Below are positions 50,291 through 63,860 of a DNA stretch of 64,000 nucleotides, one piece after another. Within the stretch, counting starts at the first letter, position 1. Each line of letters opens with the position of its first letter. Both the position numbers and the translations under genes were made by a program. The notes beneath the pieces are model-generated. The model did not search any database. It was not told the DNA's origin and worked only from the letters and a program-made list of their open reading frames with translations. Origin of the DNA: Progne subis subis (lineage: Eukaryota; Chordata; Aves; Passeriformes; Hirundinidae); the NCBI GenBank assembly GCA_022316685.1, contig JAKJHU010001362.1:1-64000 (forward strand). The letters are read 5' to 3'.

Positions 50291-53200
50291 AGCAAATCAC
50301 CTCCCCAAATTTACACATGCAGTCAGGCATTATTGTATCACCACAGCACAAAGTTGGAGTAAAAAGAAAGGAGAGGAGAGTATTTCTAGCACAAAAATAC
50401 TCAGATTTTCAAAACATTCAGATTTCTCTGGATACCCTCCCTTTTCTTTTGTCCCTCCCTCTCTCATTCTGAATATATCCAAATTCTTACTTCTTAATTA
50501 TGTCATTCAATGAGATGAAGCTGGGGTGCTTGAAAAGGTGTGTAAATATGCAGGAAGCTTAAGCCAGACTAATAAAGATTTAAAAGATTATTTTTTCTCT
50601 TCACTAGGTTTTCTGGCAATAAAAAAAAAATCAGATTTCCAGACAGTAAATCTAATACTAGATATTCCTTGACTGAAGCATGGATCATCTCTGAATTTAA
50701 GTCAAACAGTAGTCAAAACTCAGATGCCTAGTCCAAATAAGCTCAGCTATAGAGAAATTAACAAAAAATAAACAAGCAAAAAACCCTGCTCAATATGCTT
50801 TGAGTTTCTCAGACATGCTGAACAGCTAGAGGCAATCAGTATACAACTTCAGCAGAAGAACGATTTGTTAATATCAATCACTGACTGAAGCAGTGGGGTA
50901 GGGGTTGGCATTTACAGATCAAGCAAGGTCTGACCATATTCTAGCAGTACAGGGGCGAAGGTGGAGACAAAACTGGAGGAAAGAACCAAAAGATTTACAG
51001 CAGCAGGTTTTTTTCTTTCTTCCTTTAAAGGTTAGTGGCAGTACTAAAACCCAAACAAACGCTTATTTTTTTGCCAAATAGAAACCTCTCTTTCCAATGT
51101 GTTTCTAATACAGACCTCTGGCATTCATTTATCCTCTGTAACAATCAAGTAAGTATTTTGTCAACTTTTAAAAAATGTAGTTGAGTAAATCAATGGCCTT
51201 AGCAGGAGAGACCTAATATAGAGCCAGTTTTTCCAGACTAGTAAAGGAACGCTGGCTGAAGTCTGGATGGGAGGAGGGGAGCAAACATGGCTTTAATCCA
51301 TCTTTGTGCCTCACTGGCATAAATTACAGCAGCACTTTTTCTGTCATTCCCCAAGCTAGCATCAGCATGTAAAACAGACTGCAGCTTAGTTTTCAAGCGT
51401 TTACTGTGTTTGTCACAGTTAAGCTTCTGCAACTGAAGCTGAAAAGACTGGTGCTAATCTTGAGGAAGCCATACTTCATAATCCTAAATTTGCGGTTTTG
51501 TAGGAAGAAAAAAATCTGCATTTTATAAAATGTATATAAAACAAGGTTTATAGAAGAAATATAACCAATATTTTTAGGTGTCTATCCTGAAGAACTTCAC
51601 CCTGCAAATTTCAATAGTATATGCTGCAGTAAATAAGAAATCCTGGAAACAAAATGGAACACATTATCAAATGTAAATGGATTAAATATTAACAGTGTAC
51701 ACCATGATTTAGTTCTTAATAGAAATTAAATACTGTAATATAAAACCAGTCTGACTAACTTCAACATTTACCTGATTCTGAAATTGCAATTTCAATTAAA
51801 AAGGACCCAAGCCAAAACCAATTCTAGCCTATACGCTACAATGATAGACATTGAAAAGTGATGCTTTGATACTGTTTTAAGATCCAAATCTCTCTCTGTA
51901 ACAAAACCTTTTACTGTGAGAATGCAAGGGAAGTAAAATATTGTGTGTTACCACTCCTAATTGTGTCACATTTTTCATGAAACCAATCATAAATATTCTG
52001 AAAGAGGACTTCCTTGTATTATGAACAAAAACATTTCTTAAAGAAGATAGAGGGCATAACTATTGATGCTGGATAAAGAATACCTTCATTCAATATACAG
52101 ATCCATTTTTGTTTGTTCTGGAGTAAAATAAAACTATCTCTACAAACTGGGTAAAAAACTGTACACTCAAATTGCAATTATTGTCCTGTGACAGTTTTCT
52201 GAAATTCAGAATTGGGAACAGATTACAGTATCTAACATATGTAAACCAGGCTGCACTCTAAATGGTTAGCACTGAACTGGTGTGAGTTTTTTGTCCACAG
52301 AACCAATAAATTTATAAAAAAAACACCTATTCCCTTCAATTTATGCTAAAATCAGGTGATCTGATCTATGTAAAGCATCACTGTGCAAATCAAAGTATTT
52401 TATGACCAAGAAGAAGGTTGGTTTAAAAGCTAAGACACATGAGATTTTAAACAGTGCATTAAAGTAAGTATGTAATGAAATTCACTTGAATTGGTTTTAA
52501 TCCTCATTATCTTACATGAGTTTTTTTACAAATAACTTAAGAGGACAATAGTTTCAACAACACTAGTAATTACACTATATGGACATGAAACCATCCATTA
52601 AGCAAGACATGAAATACCTTTTTATTTAGAATATTAAACTGTCACACAGTTTTCACATCAACCTTTTGTGCAAATTGCAAGGTATTTTCAGGTATTGACT
52701 TTTTCACTCCAATTTTAAAAAGTCTATTTTTCCTATACTTCAAATTAAGCCAACATTCAGAATAGTTTAGACTCAACAAAGGTAAGTAACCAGAAGAATT
52801 TTAGACTGAAAAACCTTGTGAACAACTACCACCTCATTCCAAATTCCCATTTTAGTCATTCTTTTTTGTCCCACAGTATATCTGAAAGCTGAATGGATTT
52901 ATGTTATTTCAAATAAAAAGAAAGACCACGTTTCAGAGTCTAGACATACTTCCAAAAATACTTAAGTTTTACATTTGTCGCTTAGTTACAGCTGTGACAG
53001 CACTCTGCAGGGAAGGAAAAAGCTCATCTCTTCTAAATATTAAGAAGCTTTATGTTTCACATGTAACACCTTACATTTCACCCAGGAAACACTGCATGTG
53101 ATTCACTTACGAAGCACTGGCATAACGTGCTATTAATTAATTGAACTGTGTAGCATGCTGGCAGTTTCAGTCAAATTGTGAAAGGCTGCAGAGTGCATTA

Positions 53201-53657
53201 CTGAGAGCAGATAAAGACCAGTGATGAGATCTGAATCCTGAAGAAGAAATCCTAAACTTATAGCTAGGTGCAGAATGAAGGAAAAATTACTGGGCTTCAC
53301 TGTAACACAAACTTTAAAATCAAGTGGGGGTCTACCTGCACCCCTGACTTGTGAACTGATGGGATTAATAACAGACCAAATCCTTCTACTAATAATGATA
53401 CACATTTTGGCCCATTCCCTGGTGGCAGCAATTTTAATGCACTTCACATAATCATGTTCATCTGCTAAGGAACAACTTTCACATGTTAATATTTCAGTTT
53501 CTACTGAATAACAAAGGTCCAACAGGATGAATCTGGCATCTTCCATGAAGTTGAAACTGAAGAAGTAACAATGTAAAACCATGTTTATCAGAATTCTGAT
53601 TACCAGTATGGAAATTGTTTTCAAGCAGGAACAGAATATTGCCTCAATGCAATGTTC

Positions 53658-54525
53658 GTATTATAGAATCATGGACTGGTGTGGGTTGGAGGGGACCTTT
53701 AAAGGTCACCCAGTCCAACCCCATTACCATGGGTCGGTCATCTGCCACCCCTCTGAGCAACCTGTTCTAATGTCTCTACCATTTGAGTAAAGAATTTCTT
53801 CCTAGCATCTAATTTAAATTTCTCCTCTTTTAATTGAAAATCACCACCCATCATCCTGTCCCTATCTGCCCAAGTAAAAAGTCACTCTTTCTTTTAATTA
53901 CTGAAATACCTACAACCTACCACAAGATCTCTCTGGAGCCTTCACTTACCTAGCCTGAAGAATCCCAGCTCTCTCAGCCTTTTCTCACAGGAGAGATATT
54001 CCAGCCTCCAATCATTTTTGTTCTCCTTCTCAGCTCAAAAGAATTCCATGTCCTCCCTGTGCTGGGACCCCAGAGCTGATGCAGCTCTGCAGGTGGGGTC
54101 TGAGCAGAGCAGAGCAGAGGGGCAGAATCCCCTCCCTGGCCCTGCTGCCCACACTGCTCTGGATGCAGCCCAGGACACGTTTGGCTCTCTGGGCTGGGAG
54201 TGCCCATGGCTGGGTCATGTCCAGCCTCTCACCCTGCAGCACCCCCAGGTCCTTCCGGCCAGGGTTGCTCCCAGTCTGTGCTCTTGTCTGGGATTATCCT
54301 GGACCAGATGCATCACCTTGGCCTTGTTGAACTTTATGACATTCACATGAACCCGTTTCTCAAGTTTGTCCAGGTGCCCCTGGATGGCATCCCATCTTTC
54401 TGTAGTGTCACCTGCACTGCTCAGCTTCCTGTCATCTGCAGATATTCCGGGGGTGCACTAGGTCGCACTGTCTCTGTCACTGATAAAGACACTAAAGAGC
54501 ATCAGTCCCAAGAAGTGAACAAACG
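53658..54525 (-). mobile_element. CR1 LINE 3' fragment (antisense to + strand)
   Basis: The + strand holds the complement of the CR1 3' ~870 bp: ATAGAATCATGGACTGGTGT (terminus), GGTTGGAGGGGACCTTTAAA, GAATTTCTTCCTAGCATCTA, TCTCTCAGCCTTTTCTCACA, GCTGGGACCCCAGAGCTGAT, GACACGTTTGGCTCTCTGGG, CCTTGTTGAACTTTATGAC and CACTGATAAAGACACTAAA. The 3' end is intact and the 5' end truncated near 54525. The outer parts are diverged, but 54046-54243 is nearly identical to the inverted copy at 42965-43182. The + frames of 83-118 codons here are chance products of repeat sequence. Confidence 0.94.
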
Positions 54526-57500
54526 GACATGTCTTTTCAATCAATCCAAAAAATAGCCCATCCTGATTTCCTAACCTATGTATCTTCCATGTCTAATAAG
54601 GTTCTGTAAACTTGATTGATTTTGTGTGTAATGTTTGATATTTTAGTGGTACAAAGTGATGATCATCTTGAATTTTCAGTTCCTTGTTAAGGATAATTAA
54701 GTTTTAAATTCAAGAATGGTACTGGAGTTGATACCTGAACCTTTTTGTGCATTTTGTCTATGAGACCCTATAAATAACGGAGATCCTACATAGATACATG
54801 ATAAATTGACTTGGCAACTAGATGAGTTCTCAAAAAGCAATGTGGTTGCTCCCTTACTATAGAGAATTCTACCAACTCAAAAGCTGTCATAGCACTAGAT
54901 ACACTTCAGTATACCAATAAGTCTTGCAGTTTCAGGAACTGTCCACTTGTTTTAAAAGATCAGAGACAGAAGAGTAAGTCCAGAATTTTGGTTAAGGACA
55001 TAATGTGCATTTTTAGAGCAGAAAATCTGTTCCTTACACAAAAGCCAATATTCCATGTAGGAAAGTGTAGATTTATTTCTTACATTTCACAAGCATGTAG
55101 AATTCAGCTGGAGAGCCCTATTTTTAGGAGCAGACAGCCATAGTTCAGTGTCAAAGTGAAAAATGCAATGGGTAATGGTTGGTTAGTTCATTTCCACTTA
55201 TGACTATACTGGAGCAGAATATAAGTACAGAAGATATGCATAATATGAAGTTTTGAATGTTTATTGGAGTATTTAGAACTCATGTGATTTTGCCAAACAG
55301 GAGTAGCAGTATGAAAAATGAGATACAATTTAAAAAGTGCAACGGCTAAATTCCAATAAGAGTGATCAACAATATGGCTACTGGACAGAATGATGTTAGA
55401 CAACCATTCAGTAGGAAAGGATTTGTAGCTTAGAAAGGACTGAAAACCACGAATGAAAAAAACACAAACAATCCTTCCACTCAACACGGACAAAGACTTA
55501 GCTGAGTGCGGTATCTAGTCTCAGATCTCACATTGTGAAAGAAACACTTGGAACCATCAAAATTACTTGATCAAAGGGTGTTTTACAGTACTAAGTATCA
55601 CTCTTATCCTATTAGGAAAGGAATATTTTGCACACGTTAACTGAAACAATTTTTGAATGTACTTGATTGCATCAGAATTTTTTTTATCCCATTGCTGGAT
55701 TCTCTCTACGAAAAATATTTTGTCGCGTTCATAGGATCAGCTTCGTTAGTTTCACGATCTGCAGATGCTGTAACAGCTTCTGGAATGAAATTTGTGTTTG
55801 ACTACAGCTGCACCCTGTTGGTATTATCATCAGAATCCTGAAGTGTCACTACTACTTGAATGGGTATCACACACATGCAACTGTGTTACATCATATTACA
55901 AACGTTACAAATACGAGCTACAGTAAGTCCTAAACAAGATGAGTAGCAGCAGAGTTCTGGGTAAGTGTAGCCTGTGCCGTATTTTCTCTGTCAAATTCAG
56001 GCCTATCCACTAATCCAAGCGGCAAGTATCACGTAGTTAAACTATTCCAGCTGGGTCTTCTGTTGTGACATATTTGGGTTTCATAATTTTAGTCTCTAAG
56101 CAAGCGATACCTCACTGCCACTGTGACTGACCTCACCTACATTTTGGGGAAAAGTCTTGGTTAAGATTTTAAGCCAAGAACATAACAGAGATCTGTCAGA
56201 TAATCTCTACCTACCTCTGCAGCACTCTATAGAACCTTTAAAGAAGAAAGAAAATAATCTAGTAATGCATCTGAGTCTTTCTTGTTTAGATTGTAAGCAA
56301 ATAAAGAACAACTAGTGATCTAACAGTACTGAGGACATCTAAAATATCATTAAGAGGAAAGCAAAAGCACTAGTTCTCAATATGAAGCCACAAGGAAAAT
56401 AACGCCTCCAAGAACTCAGATCAAGAATGTCTTTCTCAGATACCCAGATGCTGGAAAATTGTGTCTACTTACTTACTGTCAGACATTTTTATTCTTTGAC
56501 CCCTTCTTTGAGCAGATATGCTGTTTATTATAATATTTTGGAATTCTGTAAGGGAAATTGGATTTTGATTGCTGCAGACAAATATAGATAATCATTCTCA
56601 CAGAACAGTAGAGGTTGCAATAAAATATCTCAGCAAAGATTCTGATATCACACCCTAAAAGTTAGTCTTATGCATTTCTCCTCAGCACTCCTCACAACAG
56701 TTCCTCAGATGCGTTCTTAGACAGTAAAATCTGGTAATAATTATCAAACACCATACACACTGTTTACAATAGAGTCATATTTCTTCATTTTTTATTGCAT
56801 AAAAAGTAGAATGCTGCTGAAAAGTGCCCAAATGTCTGCTATGCACCATGCCAATACAGCAGCTCAGCCAAATATGCAGAGAAGTTTGCCAAACAAAAGA
56901 AAACATAACAAATTGGTAATGGTTTATATCTTGACAGAGAATGAAAATTATACCTCAATGTGTGGCCACTCATGGACACATAAAAATGTCTTAGAGGCAA
57001 TCATTTTACCTCAGATAACACACCCTGACAGTAGAGCAAAGCATACTGGCAGGCTTTCCCTTCCCATAAAAACATCAACCATGACCTACGAAATGGCCTG
57101 GAGGAACCATATAGTTTGTGTGGATCATATATGAATATGCCATACACTAATCATATTTCATAAAAATCAAATAAAGTAAAATTACTGTCTTTTGAGAAGG
57201 AGATTCAAATTAAGAATTTTAAAATGTAAATTCACTATTGTTATCTCAAATATTCCTTTATAACAAAGGTACTGAAAATGTAAACACAATCCAAAATATG
57301 CAATTTAACTTTCTGAGTGTTTCACATAATTAGTAGCTTTCAGAAGGTTTCATTGCTTTGTTATTGTTGTTTATAGCCAATCTGTGTAACCTACATTTTA
57401 CAATTTACTTGGCCTCAAAGTAAATTATTTGAAAACAGACTGTCTCATCTGTCCATAAAGTTAACAAGAACACTTACTGAGCTGCAAAATTAATGTGATA

Positions 57501-57799
57501 TAATTAGTCTGTTATGTAGTTTCATATTATTTTAAGTATTTGTTTTAATGCAATTCTGAATGTAACGTTGTGTGAACAAAAATACAACTTCATTATCTGG
57601 AATTCAGCACTTCTTCATTCAGTAGGAATTAGAGTGGATAGCATTAGTGACAATAAGGTATCAGTATCTATTCAGAAAGAAACAGGAAAGATATGTTTGA
57701 ACTCTATAAAAATATTTTAAAAACTGGTTGTTTTATTGTGACAAGAAAATATCTGACATGAACAGCAAGTTCATAAAAAGGCCAGATAAGGGAATTTTA

Positions 57800-58045
57800 T
57801 ACTGGACATGGGAGGTTTAGACCAGATATTGGAAGTATTTCTTTACCAAGAGGGTGGTCAAACAATTTGACCATGCTTCCTAGAGAGGAAGAGATCAATG
57901 CGCCCAGCCTGTCAATGCTCAAGAGGCATTTGGACAATGCCCTTAACAACATTCTAGAGCTTTTGGCTAGCTCTGAAGCTGTTAGGCAGTTGGACTGTAT
58001 GATTGTTGTAGGTCCCTTCCAACTGAAATAGTTGCATTATAATTC
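57800..58045 (+). mobile_element. CR1 LINE 3'-terminal fragment
   Basis: Sense CR1 3' end: GGACATGGGAGGTTTAGACC, ACCAAGAGGGTGGTCAAAC, CAAGAGGCATTTGGACAATG, GCAGTTGGACTGTATGATTG and TAGGTCCCTTCCAACTGAA, ending near AATAGTTGCATTATAATTC. About 245 bp, 5'-truncated. It belongs to a different CR1 subfamily from the copy at 42848. Confidence 0.92.
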
Positions 58046-58970
58046 TTGGAGGACTTAGAAGCACTTTGGTAGCTCAGAAGGATCTCAAAATATCAGTGAA
58101 ATCCAAGGATCTTGGAATTTATATTGTATGTTATCTCTCATCCTCAAAGAACCTGAGGTAGGAAAAGACATAATGAAGGTTGAACACACTGAAGAAGTAA
58201 AATAATTTTAAATCATCTGAGATACAGAAATACTGTTGTCTTAAAACATTTGCCAAGAACTTCATTAAAGTTTCTATTTTACTGGTAGTTTTGCTCTAGC
58301 TCTAATGGTTTATGCACGCAACTATGAAAAAACTGTAGGCAGAGACAGCCTATTTTGTTGGACCAGCTGTAGTGTTCGCCTTATAAACAGAGATGACACA
58401 TCCTTACAAAACTTTTTCGTTAGGATTTATTTTCCTTTTTCCAGGCATTTTTGCATTATGCATACTTTTATGAGCATTTAACAGCATGAAGTCTAGAGCT
58501 TCAAGACCACACTTCAAATCACATTGATTTTTATCCCCATTGATTACGTAAGGTGAACATGAAAGATGAACATGAGACAACAGGGTACACAGTGATTCTT
58601 TGACTGGGAGGCACTGAGGCAATAACCTCTGCAGTGCTTTTTCAACTTCAGTAATAGCCTGCTATCTTGGGGACACCCTACACTTCAGATGAGACAGTCT
58701 ATCTTCATCTCATCCAACATTTAAAAATACTTGCCACCCCCCAACACACAGTTTTAGAAGGATTTATAATTACAGAATGCTAAATGTCATGTACTTTCAT
58801 GCCTTATTTTTCAGGGTGCTAAACCAGTACCTTTTAGCTGAGTCCTAATGAAGCAGCTGCCTTCACATTTGGCATTTTCTGCTACTCAAATTTATACTTA
58901 CCAGTGAGACTATGTTAGCACAACAGGACTTCCATTGGTAAACACAGAAATCCAAACAAAAAATACTCAC

Positions 58971-59074
58971 CATCCTTCGTCATTATCGACGTCAGGTTCG
59001 GAAAGCTCATTCTCAGGAGTTTCCTCAATTGCCTGGGTTAACTTTGTTTTAAATCGGTCCAATAATGCCAGTGT
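58971..59074 (-). CDS. CWC27: CWC27 penultimate coding exon
   Basis: 104 nt: 34 codons in phase 0 plus two bases of a Trp codon finished in the last exon. It reads TLALLDRFKTKLTQAIEETP, then an acidic stretch ending VDNDEGW. This matches the CWC27 segment just before the conserved C-terminal MSHVLQF block. Splice sites on the - strand are TTTCAG before the exon and GTGAGT after it. The acidic, low-complexity character fits the flexible region linking the cyclophilin domain to the C terminus. It joins in frame to the exons on both sides. Confidence 0.96.
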
Positions 59075-61831
59075 CTGAAATTACACAAGTGGTTTTAGAG
59101 AAGTTGTATCTACACACCAACAGGCACATACAATGTTTTTATTGTTTTGAGAAAAAGTACAATGAGAGTGATCTTTCATATGAATTTGGAAGAAACACTT
59201 TAGAGAGGCAAGTGAGAGAGCATAGGGAGAGAGTGATTGCATGGAGAGCGCCCATGGAGTAAGCGGGCAGGCAGTGCTGAGGCAACAAGAACAAGCCTGG
59301 AGGGGCCTCTCAGGTGTGAAAAAGCACTTCTCTCACCATCTAGTGAAATAAAAACCCATATTTAAGGAACAAATACTTGTAGCTACAAACAGAATAAACC
59401 AGTTGATTAAATAACACTGCTGACAATGTATTTGACTTTTTGGACCTGCTATTGTCCTCTTTTAAAGCAATCCGCTGTATAAATTCAAGCCTTGAAGACC
59501 CTTGAAGATATTTATATACTTTATGTTGATGGTCTTTTAAATTATATGTGGACATTGAAAAAATTCAAAGTTTTTGTTCCAAATAAAATTAACCAACTCA
59601 ACTAATTCTGCAGATACAGGTTCTTATGCTGCACACACAAATACTCATATTCATTTAAATCTGCTATTCTATTCTAGGACATTGTCGGATCTTTCAGGGA
59701 CAATGAAGTCACCAAATCTCAGATGACACCTGAAGATCATATCATAGTTATGGTTTCTATTCACCTCCAATGGGAGTCTGATTATACAAAAGTCTTATGC
59801 CTGAGACTTGTGATGATAGAGGGGGGTTCTTCAAAAAAATGCAAAGAGCATATGAATAATTTGCACAGCCCACAGCTTTTTTTTTTTTTTTTTTTTTCCT
59901 CTGATATTTGAGACATTCCTGAAAATGAAAGCACCAGGGAGTAAGTGCCTAACTGAATTTATGTGGCAGGCTACATTTGATTTGTAGGTGATAGGTTGGC
60001 AACCTATGTTGTAAAACACCTCTGTATGGCTGTGTAGTTTTGTTTGGTCAAGTTTTTCGAATTTAAAAGAATAAAAACTAAACAAGAATAGAAAACAGAA
60101 ATAGGAAATACCAGAAGTGTTCACTGGAATCAAATTTCCTTCTGGGAGCAATCTTAACTTGAGGAGTTTCCTGGCTTTTGAATTCTTTCAAAAATATATT
60201 TTAGCACTGCCAAGGGCAGATTTTGGAGGACTTTTTTTTGCATTTACTTTCTTTATTTTCTGTCTAATCTTCTGTTTAAGATGAGAAAAAGTTTTGAGGA
60301 TATTTTTGTCTGCAAATCATTCTAGTTCTATAGCTTTCCATACTACTCCAAATGAACACTGTACTTGCAACACCTGAGAGAGCAAATCTTTGCCTAGGCC
60401 ATCAGAAGGAAACAAACTGACCCTTTCAATATGGGAACTGTCACCAAAAAAAGCCACATTCCTTGTGTCTTGTCTAATTTTCTCTAGTGACAATATTCCT
60501 ATGAATAGACCTGATGACAGAAATAATTCTGAAATCGTAGGCATTTTTGCAGTGAGTCACTAGATGCTATACTATGCTTCAAATAACTTTATAATTTGAC
60601 CCTTGTAGAATAGAAGGGCTAAGACTTACATTATCTGGTATTTCAGGGAAACACTCCTTTTCTCCCTCTTTCTTAACTATTTCACTGAGGATGTAAAATG
60701 TTGTTGTGATGTAGGATGAGTTACAAGGGATGCAAGACTAGAAGAGGCTCTCCACAAGTGAAATGGATTACCAAGAACTTGATTAATTATTGTTGAATAG
60801 TTGCTAGCAAGGTCATGTAAATAAAAGTTAAGATCTACTAGAATTCATATCCCCATCTCATCTTGTTTTCTGCTGATGTCCAGTACAGGGCTGATATAAA
60901 TTCATTAGACATGGTTTTAAGTCCCTTGATCCACACTGCCAACAGAGCTTTAGTACTCTTTGATTCAAAGATAATGGGATTTTGAATGTACAAAGTTTCC
61001 ACAAACTTCTTAGTTTAGAGCTAAATCAGCTTGCTGCATATATAAAGGTTTGCCAAATGCTCCTTTGAAGTTACTAAGCATCAAGTTTCCAATCTTTTCT
61101 AGATTCAACATGTGAACAGGAACATCTTCGTCGCTGAACTGACATGCACCTACAAACCAATGTGTTTGATGTACAGCACAGAATTTAAGTTGATGGTATT
61201 TCCACTTCATAGGCAGTTTCATATATTTAACCATTTCAGACTTTTCTATTTAAAAGAACCAAATCCTTTTGTAAAGCAAACCTTATTTTGCTCATATTTG
61301 CCTACTAAAGTCTACAGACATCCTAACTAATTTTGAATCATAATTTTTATTGTATTTGAAAGAGCTTCTCTTTTTACAGTACTTATAAACTATTTCTTTC
61401 ATTTCACAGCAAGAAGTATTGATGAATTTAATATTTTTAAACTGTAATTTAAAATGTTAAAAACCCCAGCTAGACCTCATGTCAAATATGTAAATGTCTG
61501 TCTCAGTGATATCTTACAGCAAGGAAAGCATAAGGTGAACAAATGCAAACTCTCACAAATGTAATCAAGGATACCTCTTTATGACTAGCATATCCTTTCA
61601 GAAGATTCTAGTAACTGAACAGGAAGCCCTTTTAAACACACATTGAAAATTCAATTTCCTGTCTATGTGGGTATTTAAAATATTTATTTTTATGAAGAAT
61701 AACTTTCTTTCAATGGAAAATAAAACAACAAATTTTAAAACTTTGCTTTTATACAAATGAAGATAAATATATTAAAAAATAATAATAATTCATTTTCTGG
61801 ATTTTTATTGCCCAGGCTATCAAAATATTAC
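59075..61831 (-). other. CWC27: CWC27 intron (2.76 kb)
   Basis: GTAAT donor at 61831 downwards and a TTTCAG acceptor ending at 59075 (- strand). A T21 run lies at 59877-59897. The rest is AT-rich with no repeat or gene that I recognise. Confidence 0.93.
59877..59897. repeat. T21 homopolymer
   Basis: Uninterrupted run of 21 T inside the CWC27 intron. Confidence 0.9.
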
Positions 61832-61941
61832 CTGATCTTCACGGGATACTCCTTTCTTTGGCTGCTGCTTTCGCTTGTCTTCATATTTTCTCTTCTCCTG
61901 AAGGTATTCTTCAACAACACTGTTTGGAGCAGGGTCCTCCT
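61832..61941 (-). CDS. CWC27: CWC27 third-from-last coding exon
   Basis: 110 nt: two bases finishing an upstream codon, then 36 codons ending in phase 0 at GAAGATCAG before GTAAT. It reads EEDPAPNSVVEEYLQEKRKY, then a charged stretch ending KKGVSREDQ, which continues into TLALL of the next exon. The KKG.SREDQTLALL wording is characteristic of CWC27. The charged Glu/Lys-rich sequence is likely helical. The acceptor on the - strand is TTATTCAG. Upstream exons encoding the cyclophilin domain lie beyond the window. Confidence 0.95.
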
Positions 61942-63296
61942 CTGAATAAGGAAATATATTTGGTTAAACAAATTTAATTTGGTTTCATGATTTAGTGTCT
62001 TTTTGGAGATAAAATACCAAGCAAAACACTCCCATAAAACATTTTAGTTGTACTGCTTTCTCAGCAGTAGAATGATTTGCTACTTGCTGAAATGAAAAAC
62101 ACAACACTGTACTGGGCAGAGAATGAGTCAAAAGATTTTTGTCTCAATTATATTTTATTATGGAGCCAGGGAAAGCAGGACAACAGAAATAAAACCTCTG
62201 ATGAAAACTGTTGAAATTCCTTTAACCAGATGACCTTAATTTCTGAAGATCTTTCTTGTAGCAGTTGAAATGTTATGTGTATTAATATTCTGTGACTGCT
62301 GTAGACAAATACAATTTATAGAAAAAAATCACAGTTTTTTTCTTTTGTAGGCTGAAGCAGCCACAAATCAAGTCCTTGATTTTGCAATAGGGAAAAAACC
62401 CCAGTAACATTTAAATTTTAAACAGAGTCCATCTTGTCAATCAGGAAAGAACTCTTTCTTATATAACGAAGTGACATATGGATGAGTCAAGAGCTTCTCT
62501 TCTTTGTCTTTTTTTAACAATCTCTTCAATGTAGAGTATACATTGTCCCATTAAAGGCTTAACGAATTAATTATTCATTAGTAATTTAATGGGACAAAAC
62601 TGAACTGGAGAATTGACCAACACCATACTTCAACATTATTTTCTTCTCCTTCTTGAACAGCATTAAGACATTGTATATATTGATTCAGTATACTTAAAAT
62701 TTATATACATGTATTTACACAATTGTTATTTCTAGTAACAAACAGAAGAATAAACCTCCTGGATGTCCATTGCAAATGATGAACACAAAACATTTTTGGA
62801 GAAAACTGTTCCAAGAAATTTCAGGATATATTGCCTGGTGAACTGCAAATCTAAATGAATTTGTTGTTACCCGGATTTTTAGATGACTGCTGACAGCTAC
62901 ACAGAAAAAGCTTCTGATTTCAAACCAAATTTCTTTCACAACTCAAGTTTTCTATGAATTTTAGAAGCACAGGACTTTGTAATAAAAAGAAATAAATTTG
63001 TAATGATATATCTACATATAAAGTATTTGTTTACATATTTCTACAAATAGAATAACTTATTTCTTTTTAGCCTTAATTTCTACATTGCATTTAAACAACA
63101 TTTAAACCCTTCCGACTTAGTATTTAAAGGGTACCAGGGAAAATAATCAAACATACTTAATACCATGCAGAGCTGGGGCTTTTTTGCTGTTTTCCAGTTG
63201 ATATATCAGATATAATCATGAACAGAGTATGACAGGTACCAGCAAGATAAAGAAAGAAAAATCCATCTTCCAGAATGACCAATATAGATAAACGCG

Positions 63297-63308
63297 CACA
63301 CACACACA
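63297..63308. repeat. (CA)6 microsatellite
   Basis: Six CA units preceded by CGCG. Confidence 0.9.
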
Positions 63309-63844
63309 TTTAGGGATGAATAAAACAGCTGCACGAGTGAAATAAAATCTACCATAAAATCTCACAAAACATAATATGAGATGAACTGAGAACATTACAT
63401 AGAAGATAAACATAGAACATTTCATTACACAGAAGTTCACAAAAAACCCACCACACATAATTTCCCTCTATGAAATCAATCTCTTCTATGAATTAAAAAT
63501 CCCATTCTTACTTCAAGATCAACCCTTTGTCAAAATAATACATTAGTTTTTGCATAAATGCATGTATCCAAACTGTTGTCTATCTGGAAACAACATAACA
63601 TCTTCTTTTACTAATATTTAGCCCCTAGATCAGTAATCTGAAATACAAAACCCATCTGCTTCCTTAAAAATAACAGGTGACATTTACCGAAATGAGTGTT
63701 TTGAAGGGAATTGCATTTACCCCATGATCAATATAACTGCCCATCTATGACAAGCAGAAGAGCTGAGAAGAGTGCTCTTGAACATATATGAAAATGCCAG
63801 TCACAAACTGGCCACAGATATTTAAACCTGGAATCCACCCTTTG

Positions 63845-63860
63845 ATATATATATATATAT
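63845..63860. repeat. (AT)8 microsatellite
   Basis: Eight perfect AT units. Confidence 0.95.

Larger units (their letters stand above)
42131..58970 (-). other. CWC27: CWC27 last intron (16.8 kb)
   Basis: The donor GTGAGT (- strand) begins at 58970 and the acceptor AG sits at 42131-42132. The intron holds CR1 copies at 42848, 47795, 53658 and 57800, an older CR1-like relic near 50195, a solo LTR at 48650-49226, an A-rich tract near 46840-46930 and a T47 run at 42277-42323. The parts between these (43490-47794, 49227-50194, 50291-53657, 54526-57799, 58046-58970) are AT-rich with no feature I can name. Confidence 0.93.

Noticed and set aside
54018..54556. Several + frames of 83-118 codons
   Set aside because: They are antisense readings of the CR1 copy at 53658-54525.
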